DNA of 64,000 bases from an uncultured Lachnospiraceae bacterium (GTDB lineage: Bacteria; Bacillota; Clostridia; Lachnospirales; Lachnospiraceae): positions 6,616-70,615 of the forward strand of contig CABUAW010000006.1 of NCBI GenBank assembly GCA_902489645.1. The letters run 5' to 3'. A program made the translations under genes and the position numbers. The notes beneath the pieces are model-generated. The model was not told where the DNA came from, did not search any database, and worked only from the letters and a program-made list of their open reading frames with translations. Shown here piece after piece: positions 45,214 to 55,286 of this stretch. Positions within the stretch are counted from its first letter, which is position 1. Every line of letters begins with the position of its first letter.

Positions 45214-46274
45214 CTGCCATTGTCACCCCTTCCATGGTACATCGCCTGGAGGCCATAGCTTAAAATCTGTTCCCGCCGTTTTTCATCCATCGGCATTTGA
45301 TATACCTTTTTTATAAATAACCCAATCAAATTTTCTGAATTTTCATTATAAAGTTTTTCAAAATCAAACCAGGGCAGCGTCTCGTCTTTGATGGAAGCAA
45401 TATTCCCCATCCGTGACATCCGCTCTAAATCATAGACAATATCCGTATCTCTGTACCCTTTCAGGATAACGTTGTACAGATGTCTCTCCCCCTCAATATG
45501 TATTTGCTGTTCAAGCCACTGCTCCATCTCTGCGCTGGTCATATCCGTATCCGATTCCAGAATCAGTTCCCGGTACTCCCGGCCGGCGGCCGGGCAAAAC
45601 TGAATCCGCGTCCCCCGCTCTGTAATTTCCCCGTAAACATATCCGTGTTCTCCCGTATCCAGCCGGTCTATCGGTTCCAGAGCCCCCGCATAGGCCATCC
45701 CCTGGGAAATGATTTCCGGCTTATGGATATGCCCCAGGGCTACATAATCAAACCCGGCCGCTAAAAGCTCCTTTTTCTGAATCGGAATGTGTTTTTCATC
45801 GCCGCCATGGGCTAAGAGGATATGATAGCCCGGCCTGTCCAGGGGTCTTACCCGGTCATACAACGGCGCCGTAATTTCCCGATGCTCATAACTGAGCCCG
45901 TAAACCCATGTGTTCAGCGGCTCCATGTACACGGCGTCCATCTGTTCGCTTCGGAAAAAATGAACGTTGTCGGCCCATGAAAAATTCCTGTAATTGGAGC
46001 TTTCGCCCATGTAGTCGTGATTTCCCGCCATCAGCACTACCTGGGTTGGCGCAACGGCTTCCAACCGGTAATTTAATTCCTTCAATTCCCGTTTCATCGG
46101 CGGCCGGTGGAACACATCGCCTGCAATCAGTATCAAATCGACGCCCTGTTTTCCGGCCTCGCTTATCAGCCTGAAAAACGTAGCTTCGATTTCCTCCAGA
46201 CGTTTCTGAGCCCACGGCTTTCCCTTATCCGGCACCGCCCCAAGATGAATATCTGCCACATGAATAAACCGCAT
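45210..46274 (-). CDS. YhaO/SbcD-like DNA exonuclease (metallophosphoesterase)
   Basis: 354 aa from the ATG at 46274 (GAGGTGA box); a GTG at 46283 is less well placed. Metal-binding motifs of Mre11/SbcD are all present: HVADIHLG, IAGDVFHR, MAGNHDYMG, LLAHGGDEK and ALGHIHKPE. Together with the YhaN-like ATPase it would form an SbcCD-type nuclease. It lies 11 nt downstream of the LTA-synthase-like gene. Confidence 0.88.
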   Translation of the reverse strand: MRFIHVADIHLGAVPDKGKPWAQKRLEEIEATFFRLISEAGKQGVDLILIAGDVFHRPPMKRELKELNYRLEAVAPTQVVLMAGNHDYMGESSNYRNFSWADNVHFFRSEQMDAVYMEPLNTWVYGLSYEHREITAPLYDRVRPLDRPGYHILLAHGGDEKHIPIQKKELLAAGFDYVALGHIHKPEIISQGMAYAGALEPIDRLDTGEHGYVYGEITERGTRIQFCPAAGREYRELILESDTDMTSAEMEQWLEQQIHIEGERHLYNVILKGYRDTDIVYDLERMSRMGNIASIKDETLPWFDFEKLYNENSENLIGLFIKKVYQMPMDEKRREQILSYGLQAMYHGRGDNGR

Positions 46275-46285
46275 TGCCGTCACCT

Positions 46286-48112
46286 CTATTCATACCATTC
46301 GTCATTTCTGTGCTTTGCATCAAATAAATGATTATAATTTAAAATTGCATAGTTCTTCAACTCTTCCGGCATCGACGCAATCATATTGACCCCAAAATAA
46401 CTCCCCTGGTCATCCAGAAACATATTCGCCGTCAAAACCGGATAATCCTTCATGATATCCTTCATATATAACTGGAAAGGGCTCATCGGAAGTCCGGCCA
46501 CCTCAAAAAGCAGGGTACTCAGATAATTGACGCTGAACATAGGATACTTTGAAAAATCATAGCTGACTTCCTGGCCGACAGTCTCCGCGCCAATATCGTA
46601 ATTGGCCCAAAGAACGAAAGGAACCTCATAGCGCTCTTTAGATTCGGACCATAAATTCTGGTCGGTAATCCCGTTCATGGAATAAATCGGCGAAACAACC
46701 CAATCCGCCGGCTGATGGTCGCCGAACATTAATAGAATCGTTGGTTCATCCACCAGAGAAAAATATTCCACTAACTGGGCGAAGGCCTCGTCGGATATTT
46801 TTATGAGGGACAAATACCGTTCCAGAAGTTTTGCGCTGCCATTGGAACCAACTACCTCCACATCCGGCGTGAAATTATCGTATTCCTTACTGTAGCTGCT
46901 GTGGTTCTGCATAGTCACATCGAATACAAACATCGGCTGCCCCGGCGTTTTCTGATTATAAATATCCACAATTTTCTGATACGTCGCCAAATCACTAGTA
47001 TAGTCCCGAATGACCGGAGCATTTGTAAAGCTTTCCTTAAAGTAACTCGTCTCAAAGCCAAAATATTCATAAACCTTTTTCCGGTTCCACCCATTAGCCC
47101 CGTAAGGATGAATGGAAAAGGTATCATAGCCCATATTTTTTAACTGACTGACCACCGTCGGCATTTCGCCGCTTATGTACTGCTGATACGGAATCGAACC
47201 GGCCGGAAGAAAGGCCATGGAATTTCCCGTCAAAAATTCATATTCGGAATTTGCCGTATTCCCGCCCTTGACAGATACGTAGAGATTTCCTTTAATCGTA
47301 TTCTTCGTCATAGCGCGTATATAAGGCATATAATCCACATTCGTCTCAAAATCACCAAGAACGGCCGGGTCTGAAAAGGCCTCGTTCATAATCACAATAA
47401 TGTTTGGATTTACCGAAGTAACCCCCTCTGCTTCGTCCATATAAGGTTCTAAAATCTCCTGAACCTTTTGAACACTGTAATCTCCCGGCTTTGACACATC
47501 CAGATACTGCATATTGGAAATAAAACTGACGGCAAATCCGTTCAACTGATAGAACGCATTTGGCGTAAAATGATATTCATAAAACCCCACCGCATCATGA
47601 ACGGCCGGCATCTGCACGGATGTACCGTAGAGAACCCATAAGGTTAAAACCCCCAGCACGGACAACAGATGGTATTGGCCATCTTTTACGGGAAGTTTCC
47701 ACCGGGTCAAAAGCCCGGCCGCAATCAGGACGATAAAAGCTGCCACAATCATCATGGTGTCCTTATCCATGCTGTAACTGTAATTATCCGACACGCTCAT
47801 GGCCGTCTTTACCGATAAAATATCCCACGGATACAGCGGCACCGAGCGAAACTGAATCACATAATAATCAACCAGCCCAATAACCATTACCAGAAGGCTG
47901 CCCAGTCCCAGACTGATAAAGCATCTTTTGGATATAACCAGAATCAATCCGTAAAGCAGGTAGTAAAATACCAGATTCAGGGCAATCACCGGAAGCTCCA
48001 TATCCTCGCCGACGGAGTGGGTCAGTGTTTCCAGAAGCCAGAAGCTAAGGGCCGGGGTCACTACCCACAGAATGATACTTGGAATTTTCGGAATACCAAT
48101 TTTTTTAAACAT
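46286..48112 (-). CDS. LTA synthase family sulfatase-fold phosphoglycerol transferase
   Basis: 608 aa from the ATG at 48112 (AAAGGTGG box); a GTG at 48124 is an alternative. Five membrane helices cover about the first 185 residues. The extracellular sulfatase-like domain has IVIMNEAFSDP (metal Glu), GGNTANSEYEFLTG with the presumed catalytic Thr, MFGDHQP (metal Asp/His) and a late His. LtaS-type enzymes polymerise glycerol phosphate from phosphatidylglycerol onto a lipid. This shorter family may modify other surface glycans. Confidence 0.85.
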   Translation of the reverse strand: MFKKIGIPKIPSIILWVVTPALSFWLLETLTHSVGEDMELPVIALNLVFYYLLYGLILVISKRCFISLGLGSLLVMVIGLVDYYVIQFRSVPLYPWDILSVKTAMSVSDNYSYSMDKDTMMIVAAFIVLIAAGLLTRWKLPVKDGQYHLLSVLGVLTLWVLYGTSVQMPAVHDAVGFYEYHFTPNAFYQLNGFAVSFISNMQYLDVSKPGDYSVQKVQEILEPYMDEAEGVTSVNPNIIVIMNEAFSDPAVLGDFETNVDYMPYIRAMTKNTIKGNLYVSVKGGNTANSEYEFLTGNSMAFLPAGSIPYQQYISGEMPTVVSQLKNMGYDTFSIHPYGANGWNRKKVYEYFGFETSYFKESFTNAPVIRDYTSDLATYQKIVDIYNQKTPGQPMFVFDVTMQNHSSYSKEYDNFTPDVEVVGSNGSAKLLERYLSLIKISDEAFAQLVEYFSLVDEPTILLMFGDHQPADWVVSPIYSMNGITDQNLWSESKERYEVPFVLWANYDIGAETVGQEVSYDFSKYPMFSVNYLSTLLFEVAGLPMSPFQLYMKDIMKDYPVLTANMFLDDQGSYFGVNMIASMPEELKNYAILNYNHLFDAKHRNDEWYE

Positions 48113-48132
48113 ATTTTCTGCCACCTTTATAA

Positions 48133-48160
48133 AAACAGGAAGGCTGCCTGCCGCAGCCTC
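48133..48160 (-). terminator. Terminator after asnS
   Basis: AGGCTGC / GCAGCCT stem (48159-48153 with 48147-48141), then TCCTGTTTTTA on the minus strand. The U-run is displaced by four bases, so termination may be partial and allow read-through to the LTA-synthase-like gene. Confidence 0.55.
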
Positions 48161-48175
48161 CCCTCCAAAATCATT

Positions 48176-49567
48176 TTAAATATCACAATTTTTAACAGTT
48201 CTCGGGAACGGAATGACGTCACGGATATTGCCCATACCGGTCAAATACATGACGCAGCGCTCAAAGCCAAGGCCAAATCCGGAATGGCGTGTGGAACCGT
48301 AACGGCGCAAATCAAGATAGAATCCATAGTCTTCTTCTTTAAGGCCCAGTTCCTTCATCCGCTGAATCAATTTATCGTAGCTGTCCTCACGCTGGCTGCC
48401 TCCGATAATCTCGCCGATGCCCGGAACAAGCAAATCCATCGCCGCCACCGTCTTATTATCCGGGTTCATCTTCATATAAAACGCCTTGATTTCCTTTGGA
48501 TAATCGGTCACAAATACCGGACGTTTAAACACTTTTTCTGTCAGATACCGCTCATGCTCTGTCTGCAAATCCGTCCCCCAGTGAACCTTGTATTCAAATT
48601 TATCATTATGCTTTTCCAGAAGCTCGACAGCTTCCGTGTAGGTCACATGGGCGAAGTCCGAGCCTGCCACATGTTTCAGCCGTTCAATAAGTCCCTTGTC
48701 CACAAACTGGTTAAAGAAATTCATTTCTTCCGGCGCATTTTCAAGAACATAATTAATGACATACTTTAACATCGCCTCGGCCAAAGCCATATTGTCCTCC
48801 AAATCGGCAAAGGCCATCTCCGGCTCAATCATCCAGAACTCGGCCGCATGACGGGTTGTGTTGGAATTTTCCGCACGGAAAGTTGGCCCAAAGGTATAAA
48901 TATTGCGGAAAGCCATGGCAAAGGTCTCGCCGTTTAACTGGCCGCTGACGGTCAGATTCGTTTCTTTTCCAAAGAAATCCTTCGAGTAATCCACATGGCC
49001 TTCTTCATCCTTCGGCATATGCTCCGGGTCCAGTGTCGTTACACGGAACATTTCTCCGGCGCCCTCACAGTCGCTTCCCGTAATCAGCGGGGTATGCACA
49101 TAAACAAAATCCCGTTCCTGGAAAAACTTATGAATCGCATAGGCAATCAGGGAACGCACACGGAATACGGCCTGGAACGTATTCGTCCGGGCCCGAAGAT
49201 GGGTCATCGTCCGCAAATATTCAAAGCTGTGCCGTTTCGGCTGAATCGGATAATCCGGTGTGGAAGCGCCTTCCACATAAACGCTGTCCGCCTGAATCTC
49301 AAACGGCTGTTTTGCTTTCGGCGTCGCTACCAATGTCCCCTCAACGATGACAGCCGCGCCCACGTTCAGCCGGCAGATATCCTGAAAGTTGTCCAACTGT
49401 TCTCCAAAAACAACCTGGAGCGTCTGAAAATAGGTTCCGTCATTGATGACCAGAAATCCGAAGGTTTTTGAATCTCTCAGATTACGGACCCACCCGCCGA
49501 TTTTTACTTTTTCATCCACATATTTTGAAGAATTTCGGTATAATTCTCTTACTGTTACTAAATCCAT
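48176..49567 (-). CDS. asnS: Asparaginyl-tRNA synthetase
   Basis: 463 aa class II aminoacyl-tRNA synthetase. An OB-fold anticodon-binding domain (KIGGWVRNLRDSKTFGFLVI, about 21-40) precedes the catalytic domain with motif 1 FFQERDFVYVHTPLI, motif 2 GPTFRAENSNTTRHAAEFWM and motif 3 GFGLGFERCVMYLTG. Motif 2 and the short length distinguish it from AspRS. No T-box is seen in its 5' region, which is shared with the divergent aminopeptidase. Confidence 0.96.
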   Translation of the reverse strand: MDLVTVRELYRNSSKYVDEKVKIGGWVRNLRDSKTFGFLVINDGTYFQTLQVVFGEQLDNFQDICRLNVGAAVIVEGTLVATPKAKQPFEIQADSVYVEGASTPDYPIQPKRHSFEYLRTMTHLRARTNTFQAVFRVRSLIAYAIHKFFQERDFVYVHTPLITGSDCEGAGEMFRVTTLDPEHMPKDEEGHVDYSKDFFGKETNLTVSGQLNGETFAMAFRNIYTFGPTFRAENSNTTRHAAEFWMIEPEMAFADLEDNMALAEAMLKYVINYVLENAPEEMNFFNQFVDKGLIERLKHVAGSDFAHVTYTEAVELLEKHNDKFEYKVHWGTDLQTEHERYLTEKVFKRPVFVTDYPKEIKAFYMKMNPDNKTVAAMDLLVPGIGEIIGGSQREDSYDKLIQRMKELGLKEEDYGFYLDLRRYGSTRHSGFGLGFERCVMYLTGMGNIRDVIPFPRTVKNCDI

Positions 49568-49609
49568 CTCTAATACCCCCGTATTATTATCAATCTTCTT
49601 TATTTTACA

Positions 49610-49637
49610 TTATATTTCGTCTTTCGTAAAGGGGCAA
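49610..49637 (-). promoter_or_regulatory. Promoter of asnS
   Basis: TTGCCC (49637-49632), 16 nt, TATAAT (49615-49610) on the minus strand, 43 nt before the ATG. Confidence 0.6.
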
Positions 49638-49667
49638 CTCTTCGCTGTAAATTATCATTTGGAAAGG

Positions 49668-49696
49668 TGGACTTTCCGTCAATTCGGATGTATAAT
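49668..49696 (+). promoter_or_regulatory. Promoter of the aminopeptidase gene
   Basis: TGGACT (49668-49673), 17 nt, TATAAT (49691-49696) with an extended -10 TG, 65 nt upstream of the start. Confidence 0.6.
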
Positions 49697-49761
49697 ACCC
49701 GTGAAACACGGTACTGCAGCCGGTTTCACTACTATCTGTACCCAGAAAGGAAGTTTTTAAT

Positions 49762-50877
49762 ATGGATGAACGTATCAAAGTATTCGCTCACAACCTGATT
49801 CACAAATCCATCCGGGTAAAACCCGGAGATAAGGTATATATCGACTATACCGGAGAAAGCACGCAGGACCTGGCCCGCCAGTTAATCAAAGAAACCTATG
49901 CCGCCGGAGCCATGCCTTTCCCCCACTACACAAATCCACGGGTTCAGCGTGAGATGCTCCTCCACTGCAACGAAGAACAACTGCGCCTGATGGCCCAGGT
50001 TTCTGCTCTGGAAATGTCCCGGATGGACTGCTATCTGGCTGTCCGCGGTTCGGATAATATTTCCGAGAATTCTGACGTTCCGGCGGAAAATCTGGCCCTC
50101 TATGAGCGTCTGTACAGCACTCCGGTGCATCATGAAATCCGTGTTCCGAAGCTGCGCTGGTGCGTTATGCGCTACCCGAACAATTCGATGGCCCAGCTCA
50201 ACAATCAGAGCCTGGAGGCCTTTGAGGACTTTTATTTTGACGTCTGCTGTCTTGATTACGAAAAAATGGGCGAGGCCATGACGCCGCTTATCGAGCTGAT
50301 GAATAAGACGGATAAGGTTCATATCGAAGGCCCGGGAACCAATCTGACGTTCTCCATCAAGGGAATTCCGGCCATCAAATGCGCCGGAAACATGAATATC
50401 CCTGACGGCGAGGTTTACACGGCTCCGGTCAGAGATTCGATTAACGGTACACTGACCTATAATACACCGGCCGTTTTCCAGGGCTTTACTTTTGAAAATA
50501 TTTCTTTTACCTTTGAAAACGGAAAAATTGTCAAAGCAACCGCCAACGATACCAAACGTATCCATCAGGTTCTCGATACGGACGACGGCGCCCGTTATAT
50601 CGGTGAATTTGCCCTCGGCGTCAACCCATATATTCTGAATCCGATGAAGGACACCCTTTTTGATGAAAAAATCATGGGTTCCTTCCACTTCACACCGGGC
50701 AACTGCTACGACGAAGCGCCAAACGGAAATCACTCCGCCATCCACTGGGATTTGGTATGTATCCAACGCCCGGAATACGGCGGCGGACGCATCTGGTTCG
50801 ACGACGTACTCATCCGCGAGGACGGACGCTTCGTCCTTCCTGAACTGGACGGCCTTAATCCTGAAAATCTGAAATAA
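49762..50877 (+). CDS. M29-family aminopeptidase (AmpS/AmpT-like)
   Basis: 371 aa with an AAGGAAG box. Cytosolic thermophilic-type aminopeptidase. The dinuclear metal ligands fit NIPDGEVYTAP (Glu), IGEFALG (Glu), NGNHSAIHWDLV (His, His and Asp). It degrades short peptides with broad N-terminal specificity. It is divergent from asnS and ends in a strong bidirectional terminator. Confidence 0.93.
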   Translation: MDERIKVFAHNLIHKSIRVKPGDKVYIDYTGESTQDLARQLIKETYAAGAMPFPHYTNPRVQREMLLHCNEEQLRLMAQVSALEMSRMDCYLAVRGSDNISENSDVPAENLALYERLYSTPVHHEIRVPKLRWCVMRYPNNSMAQLNNQSLEAFEDFYFDVCCLDYEKMGEAMTPLIELMNKTDKVHIEGPGTNLTFSIKGIPAIKCAGNMNIPDGEVYTAPVRDSINGTLTYNTPAVFQGFTFENISFTFENGKIVKATANDTKRIHQVLDTDDGARYIGEFALGVNPYILNPMKDTLFDEKIMGSFHFTPGNCYDEAPNGNHSAIHWDLVCIQRPEYGGGRIWFDDVLIREDGRFVLPELDGLNPENLK

Positions 50878-50882
50878 AACGC

Positions 50883-50940
50883 AAAAACATCTTCCTCAGA
50901 AAACTTGGAACAACGTTTTCATCGGAAGATGTTTTTATAT
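50883..50940. terminator. Bidirectional terminator between aminopeptidase and convergent gene
   Basis: ACATCTTCC / GGAAGATGT (50887-50895 with 50924-50932) enclosing a second GAAAAC/GTTTTC stem, flanked by a T-run on one side and an A-run on the other. Confidence 0.85.
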
Positions 50941-50951
50941 TTCGACGCATC

Positions 50952-53516
50952 TTATTTATAATAACTATAAATCACATTTCCTGAGGATGCGATACCATTC
51001 ACTGCGGAATCCTGCTCGTAGCCGGAAACCGTCCCATCCTTCGGGTCGGCAATGACGATATAGCCATTGACATAACCTTCCGCGACGCACCAGGTCCCTT
51101 CGCTGTTTTTAACGACCAGCGGAATACCATCGGAAATCATTGTCAGGGCGTCATATAAGCCAATTCCTGTCATATCCACCACATGGAAATCCGGCAGATT
51201 TGCCCGGAGATTTTCCAGCATGTCATTGCTGTCCAAAACCGGTTCTTTGTCCAATTTTTCATAATTAAACAGCCATTCCAATACGGCTCGCTGCTGGGCC
51301 ATCTCGTCAGATTCTGCCAGTGCAATGCTATAGCCGTTCAGGTCTTTTTCTTCCGCCCGCATGGTCGGCCGGCTGATAATACGTCCCAGACTGTCCAAAA
51401 CTTTCCCGCCGCTTTCCAGAGCGGCTTCATAGGCTTCTTTAAAGGTCGGATATTTCATCAGATTCTCATTACTGTAGACAAAATAGCCGGTGTATTCTTC
51501 GCTCTGGGCCTGGAATTCCATCTGAGTATTCCGGTAGGATTCGATACCCCTTGCAAAAAGTACAACGGGCATGTCGTTGCCGTACTCATTTGTCACAAGC
51601 CAGGTTTCACGTTTGCGCAAATCATCCCGAACACTGGTCGTGCTGATATTTTGAGTATCATTTTGATTATACAAAATATAATCTACCGCCATATCTTCCT
51701 GATTATCTCCCCGGCGGAATATCTCCAGCAAATCCCCGTCCACATCGGCTTCCCGGATATAGCCGCCGGGCACTGTGTATTCCTTCAACACATTGAGCGC
51801 CGAATCCACAATATATAAAGCATCCAGATGCTGCTCTTCCCCGGAAACATCGCCGACACCATACACCAGATTTTCACCGAGCAGCCCTATCATGGCAATG
51901 TCCTGATTTTCTCTTTGAATTTCTCTGCTCTCCCCCGTTTCAAGATTCGTCCACTCAATCTCCGTCACATTTCCCGCTTCATCCCGGTGGGAAACTACGA
52001 TGCTGCGCCCATCGCCCGAAATGGCGCAGTCCTCCGATTCCACCTGTTCCAGAACAATCTCCGATTCTTTCATAATGATATCAAAGCGGTAAATTGTATC
52101 TTCCAGACAAATGTACAGCATATCGTTGTCATCGATAAAGGCCATCTTCTGAATTCCCCGGTTCAGCATATTAAAGTTCTTATCATACGGAATAAACAAA
52201 ACCTCCGAATAGGTTCCGTCCACCCGGTTATACCGGTTCACCGTAATACCGAAACGTCCCTCGTTATCGCCATTATACATGTAGCCATATACGGCAAAAT
52301 ACAAATCGCCGTTTTCCTCGGTCCGCAGAACCTTGACGCCATGATTCATATAGCTGGAATCTCTGTAGCTGACCTGGCTTTTCCTCTCAAATCCGAAGGC
52401 CTGCGTCAAAAGATTATCCCGAGTATTGTAAACCCACAGACCGCCGTCCGCCACAAAGCTGATGTAGGTATTATACTCGACGTCACTTCCGTCCTGGCTC
52501 TCCTGCGCCGACTCTCCGGTCTGGGTTTCCTCTTCCTCCGGCTCTTCCCTGCCATACACCTGAATGTCCATCTTACTTTCATCAACAAGGCCCAGACGCA
52601 TCCGGTTATTATTAAATACAAAGGACTGTTCGTCCAGTTTTTCATCCATCGTTCTGGAATAATCCAGCAGGTTTACCGTACTGCCCGTGCAGGACACCTC
52701 ATACAATTCCCGAACCATATAATTATAGTCATTGCCGCTGTCATCCCGGGCTTCAATCTCATAAATCAACTGAATTTCTCCGGTCTGGCTGTCCAGATTA
52801 AGAATGGTCATGTCCACATCACTGACAACCTCCGGATTTAAGTCTCCCCAGGTAACGATTTCACTGTCCGAATATATCGATACTTTTCGAAAATCGTCAA
52901 CGGACGCATCCGATGAAAAGGACAGATATTCGGCGATTCTGGACGACGCCGTCTTTTCGAAAAGAGCGTTATGGAAATCGGACACAAACTGAAGCTTATC
53001 ATAGGCCTGAAGATTATTGCCATAAATCGCGCGGGTATAATAATAATAGGTCTGCCGCTCGTCATCCTCAACCGTCAGATTCAGACAATATTCTTTTCCC
53101 GGCTGCAAATCCGCCTGAAACGTAATTTCTGTCTGACGCTGTCCCTCAACACGCTGAATCTCCGGACATTCCCCCGACTCAATCTCCTGGCTGTTATTTT
53201 CATCCATCAAAGCATAGGAAATCTTTTGCACGTTGGTCACCGGCTCGTACATCAAAAGCGTCACTGTCTTATTTTCCGATACCGGCGTCATACTTAACCT
53301 CAGATAAGACGCATTCATCTCCTGAACATAAGCGTCCATTTCATTGATTTTCATGCCGCTGTTTTTTACATATAATTTAATTAAAGACGTATCCCCCTGA
53401 TTTTTTGACGGATGAATACGGTCATAATTCAGAACATGATTCGTCAGGAGCAGCGCCACAATAAAGGATGCCAGATAAAATCCGACGATAAATAAAATTT
53501 TCTTCTTATTTTTCAT
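50952..53516 (-). CDS. Large membrane-anchored extracytoplasmic protein, unknown function
   Basis: 854 aa. One N-terminal membrane helix (about 6-25) without a cleavable signal leaves the rest outside. Residues 35-190 look like beta-sandwich modules; about 290-640 show repeating strand-turn patterns with aspartates that resemble a beta-propeller (for example MLYICLEDTIYRFD and GRSIVVSHRDEAGN). An acidic linker EEPEEEETQTGES sits near 325. The C-terminal part (about 700-854) is globular and contains MTGIGLYDALTMISDGIPLVV, which resembles a cysteine-peptidase-like C39 fold, but I see no catalytic Cys-His pair that would prove it. It overlaps the methyltransferase gene upstream by 11 nt. I do not recognise the family. 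Confidence 0.75.
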   Translation of the reverse strand: MKNKKKILFIVGFYLASFIVALLLTNHVLNYDRIHPSKNQGDTSLIKLYVKNSGMKINEMDAYVQEMNASYLRLSMTPVSENKTVTLLMYEPVTNVQKISYALMDENNSQEIESGECPEIQRVEGQRQTEITFQADLQPGKEYCLNLTVEDDERQTYYYYTRAIYGNNLQAYDKLQFVSDFHNALFEKTASSRIAEYLSFSSDASVDDFRKVSIYSDSEIVTWGDLNPEVVSDVDMTILNLDSQTGEIQLIYEIEARDDSGNDYNYMVRELYEVSCTGSTVNLLDYSRTMDEKLDEQSFVFNNNRMRLGLVDESKMDIQVYGREEPEEEETQTGESAQESQDGSDVEYNTYISFVADGGLWVYNTRDNLLTQAFGFERKSQVSYRDSSYMNHGVKVLRTEENGDLYFAVYGYMYNGDNEGRFGITVNRYNRVDGTYSEVLFIPYDKNFNMLNRGIQKMAFIDDNDMLYICLEDTIYRFDIIMKESEIVLEQVESEDCAISGDGRSIVVSHRDEAGNVTEIEWTNLETGESREIQRENQDIAMIGLLGENLVYGVGDVSGEEQHLDALYIVDSALNVLKEYTVPGGYIREADVDGDLLEIFRRGDNQEDMAVDYILYNQNDTQNISTTSVRDDLRKRETWLVTNEYGNDMPVVLFARGIESYRNTQMEFQAQSEEYTGYFVYSNENLMKYPTFKEAYEAALESGGKVLDSLGRIISRPTMRAEEKDLNGYSIALAESDEMAQQRAVLEWLFNYEKLDKEPVLDSNDMLENLRANLPDFHVVDMTGIGLYDALTMISDGIPLVVKNSEGTWCVAEGYVNGYIVIADPKDGTVSGYEQDSAVNGIASSGNVIYSYYK

Positions 53517-54735
53517 TATTTGTTTCTTCCTCTTTCTTCAAGTCCTGAAATAGCAGACGGTACAAGGTCAAATCGCCGTTAAACTCTTTTGCGCAGGTCC
53601 GGTAAGCCTCCAGCCCGTTTTTCCGATGATTCCAGACATTGCCTCCCTTTACCGCACGAATCAAAATGTTTTTCGGCGTATGTTCCATATCAATAAATTC
53701 CAGAAGCTGGGTCTTATATCCCATCGCTTCCAATAACTGGCCCCGAAGGCCGTCTGTAATGAGCGCCGACATTCGCTCTTTGAGCAGGCCATAGCGCAGT
53801 ACCGGAGCCAGCCTGTCATTTTTAATCTGCCCGTTCAACTCGTGCTGACAGCAGGGAACCGACAAAATGACACGGGCTTTCCAGCGAATCGCCTTATACA
53901 ACGCATAATCCGTCGCCGTATCGCAGGCGTGAAGCGTGACAACCATGTCCACCGAATCCGCGCCCTCAAAATCCGCAATATCCCCGTGGATAAATTCCAG
54001 TTTGTGATAACCATATTTGTCCCGGAGTTCATTACAATGCCGGATAACGTCCGCCTTTAAATCCAGCCCAATCATCTTCACCGAATAGCCCATTAAAATA
54101 TTCAAATAATAGTACATAGCAAAGGTCAGATAGGACTTTCCGCAGCCAAAATCAATCATCGTAAGCTCCCGGTTCTTCGGAAGCTCCGGCAATACATCCT
54201 GGATAAACTCTAAAAACCGGTTAATCTGACGGTATTTATCATATTTTGAACGGATAATTTTGCCTTCTCCCGTCATCACACCCAAATCCACCAGAAAAGG
54301 CACCGGCGTCCCTTCCGGCAAAATATAGCTCTTTTTCCGGTTATGTACCAATTTTGACTTGTCCGTCGGGTCAAAGGCCGTCTCCCGGGCCGCATTGTCC
54401 TTCCGTTTTCCAGAGGCCATACGCTCTTTTACCGTCACATTTCCCTTTTTCCCGGACAAAATGGTATATTCTTTGTCGCCGGCTTTAATCTGAGTCTGCT
54501 TAAAATCCTTTTGAATCCGCTCTGTTATCCAGTCCTTTATCTGAGCTTCTTCAATATTTTTGTGAAAAACCTGCGTTTTTGTATATTGAGCCGCCTGAAA
54601 TACAAGATTATCCTTAATAATCACCGGACGAACCTTTATCTTCTGAATATCTCCCGGATTTTTCCGGTTGCTCAGCGTCATATCCAAAAGTTCCCAGTTC
54701 AGAACAGCCTCTAAAATTTCTTCTAATTGTTTCAT
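53506..54735 (-). CDS. Class I SAM-dependent methyltransferase
   Basis: 409 aa from the ATG at 54735 (AAAGGA box, 7-nt spacing); the upstream in-frame start at 54765 is less likely. The N-terminal 150 residues are a basic domain, possibly RNA-binding. The Rossmann methyltransferase core begins with MIDFGCGKSYLTFAMYYY (about 185, motif I) and includes VTLHACDTATDYAL and VPCCQHELN. This matches the Methyltransf_32 (PF13679) type, whose bacterial members are little studied. The CC pair in VPCCQHE may be functional. It is translationally linked to the 854-aa gene. Confidence 0.82.
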   Translation of the reverse strand: MKQLEEILEAVLNWELLDMTLSNRKNPGDIQKIKVRPVIIKDNLVFQAAQYTKTQVFHKNIEEAQIKDWITERIQKDFKQTQIKAGDKEYTILSGKKGNVTVKERMASGKRKDNAARETAFDPTDKSKLVHNRKKSYILPEGTPVPFLVDLGVMTGEGKIIRSKYDKYRQINRFLEFIQDVLPELPKNRELTMIDFGCGKSYLTFAMYYYLNILMGYSVKMIGLDLKADVIRHCNELRDKYGYHKLEFIHGDIADFEGADSVDMVVTLHACDTATDYALYKAIRWKARVILSVPCCQHELNGQIKNDRLAPVLRYGLLKERMSALITDGLRGQLLEAMGYKTQLLEFIDMEHTPKNILIRAVKGGNVWNHRKNGLEAYRTCAKEFNGDLTLYRLLFQDLKKEEETNNEK

Positions 54736-54783
54736 ATCTAAATCCTTTCCCACACATTTTACCATAACCTTTTCCTCTTCACA

Positions 54784-54803
54784 AGGGGCGGCATGTGCCG
54801 CCC
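54784..54803. terminator. GC-rich hairpin between convergently spaced genes
   Basis: GGGGCGGCA / TGCCGCCCC palindrome, 20 bp with no loop, no U-tract. It follows the stop of the 121-aa gene on the minus strand. It may be a stabilising or protein-binding palindrome instead of a terminator. Confidence 0.45.
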
Positions 54804-54809
54804 CGCGCC

Positions 54810-55175
54810 CTAGCGTGGATAAAGTCTCTGTTTAAATTCTCTGCGCCGGTTTCTCCGGTAGCATATTTCATCATAAAGCAGGCTTGTCAGCAACGCCCGG
54901 CTCCAGTCCTCCGGCTCCGGCCGTCCGGCCCTCGCATAAGCCTTATCCACCATTCGATTCATCGCGACAGCATCCGGATATTCATCATACATACAACTGC
55001 CGTCGTATTCTTCTTCATCGCACACATCTTCAACCCAGCGAAGCATCTCCCGGCTTTGCTTCGGACATATCTTTTTCATATAATCCCGGTCTTTTAAGAA
55101 CACATCTTCCTGTCCCCACGGACTGTCGCCAAACACATCATACAGATTCATCTGATGAAGATTTCGATAATCCAT
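54810..55175 (-). CDS. Conserved hypothetical cytosolic protein
   Basis: 121 aa acidic protein. It starts MDYRNLHQMNLYDVFGDSPW and has a Cys-containing acidic middle (VEDVCDEEEYDGSCMYDEYP) and an Arg-rich C-terminus (YRRNRRREFKQRLYPR). No membrane segment. Proteins of this type are common in Lachnospiraceae but I do not recognise a function. It is separated from the methyltransferase gene by about 75 nt that holds the palindrome. Confidence 0.65.
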   Translation of the reverse strand: MDYRNLHQMNLYDVFGDSPWGQEDVFLKDRDYMKKICPKQSREMLRWVEDVCDEEEYDGSCMYDEYPDAVAMNRMVDKAYARAGRPEPEDWSRALLTSLLYDEICYRRNRRREFKQRLYPR

Positions 55176-55286
55176 AAGCGCCTCCCATCATTATTCACAA
55201 TTATGATATGCTTATTTTTACAATAAGGTTCCGCACCTTCCCCTCTTTTTTACATAGATTAAATTAAAGTTCGTTCAGGTGATTTT

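Noticed and set aside
49568..49761. T-box riboswitch upstream of asnS
   Set aside because: The intergenic region is under 200 nt and shared with the divergent aminopeptidase; no specifier loop, T-box AGGGTGG-type sequence or terminator/antiterminator pair is visible.
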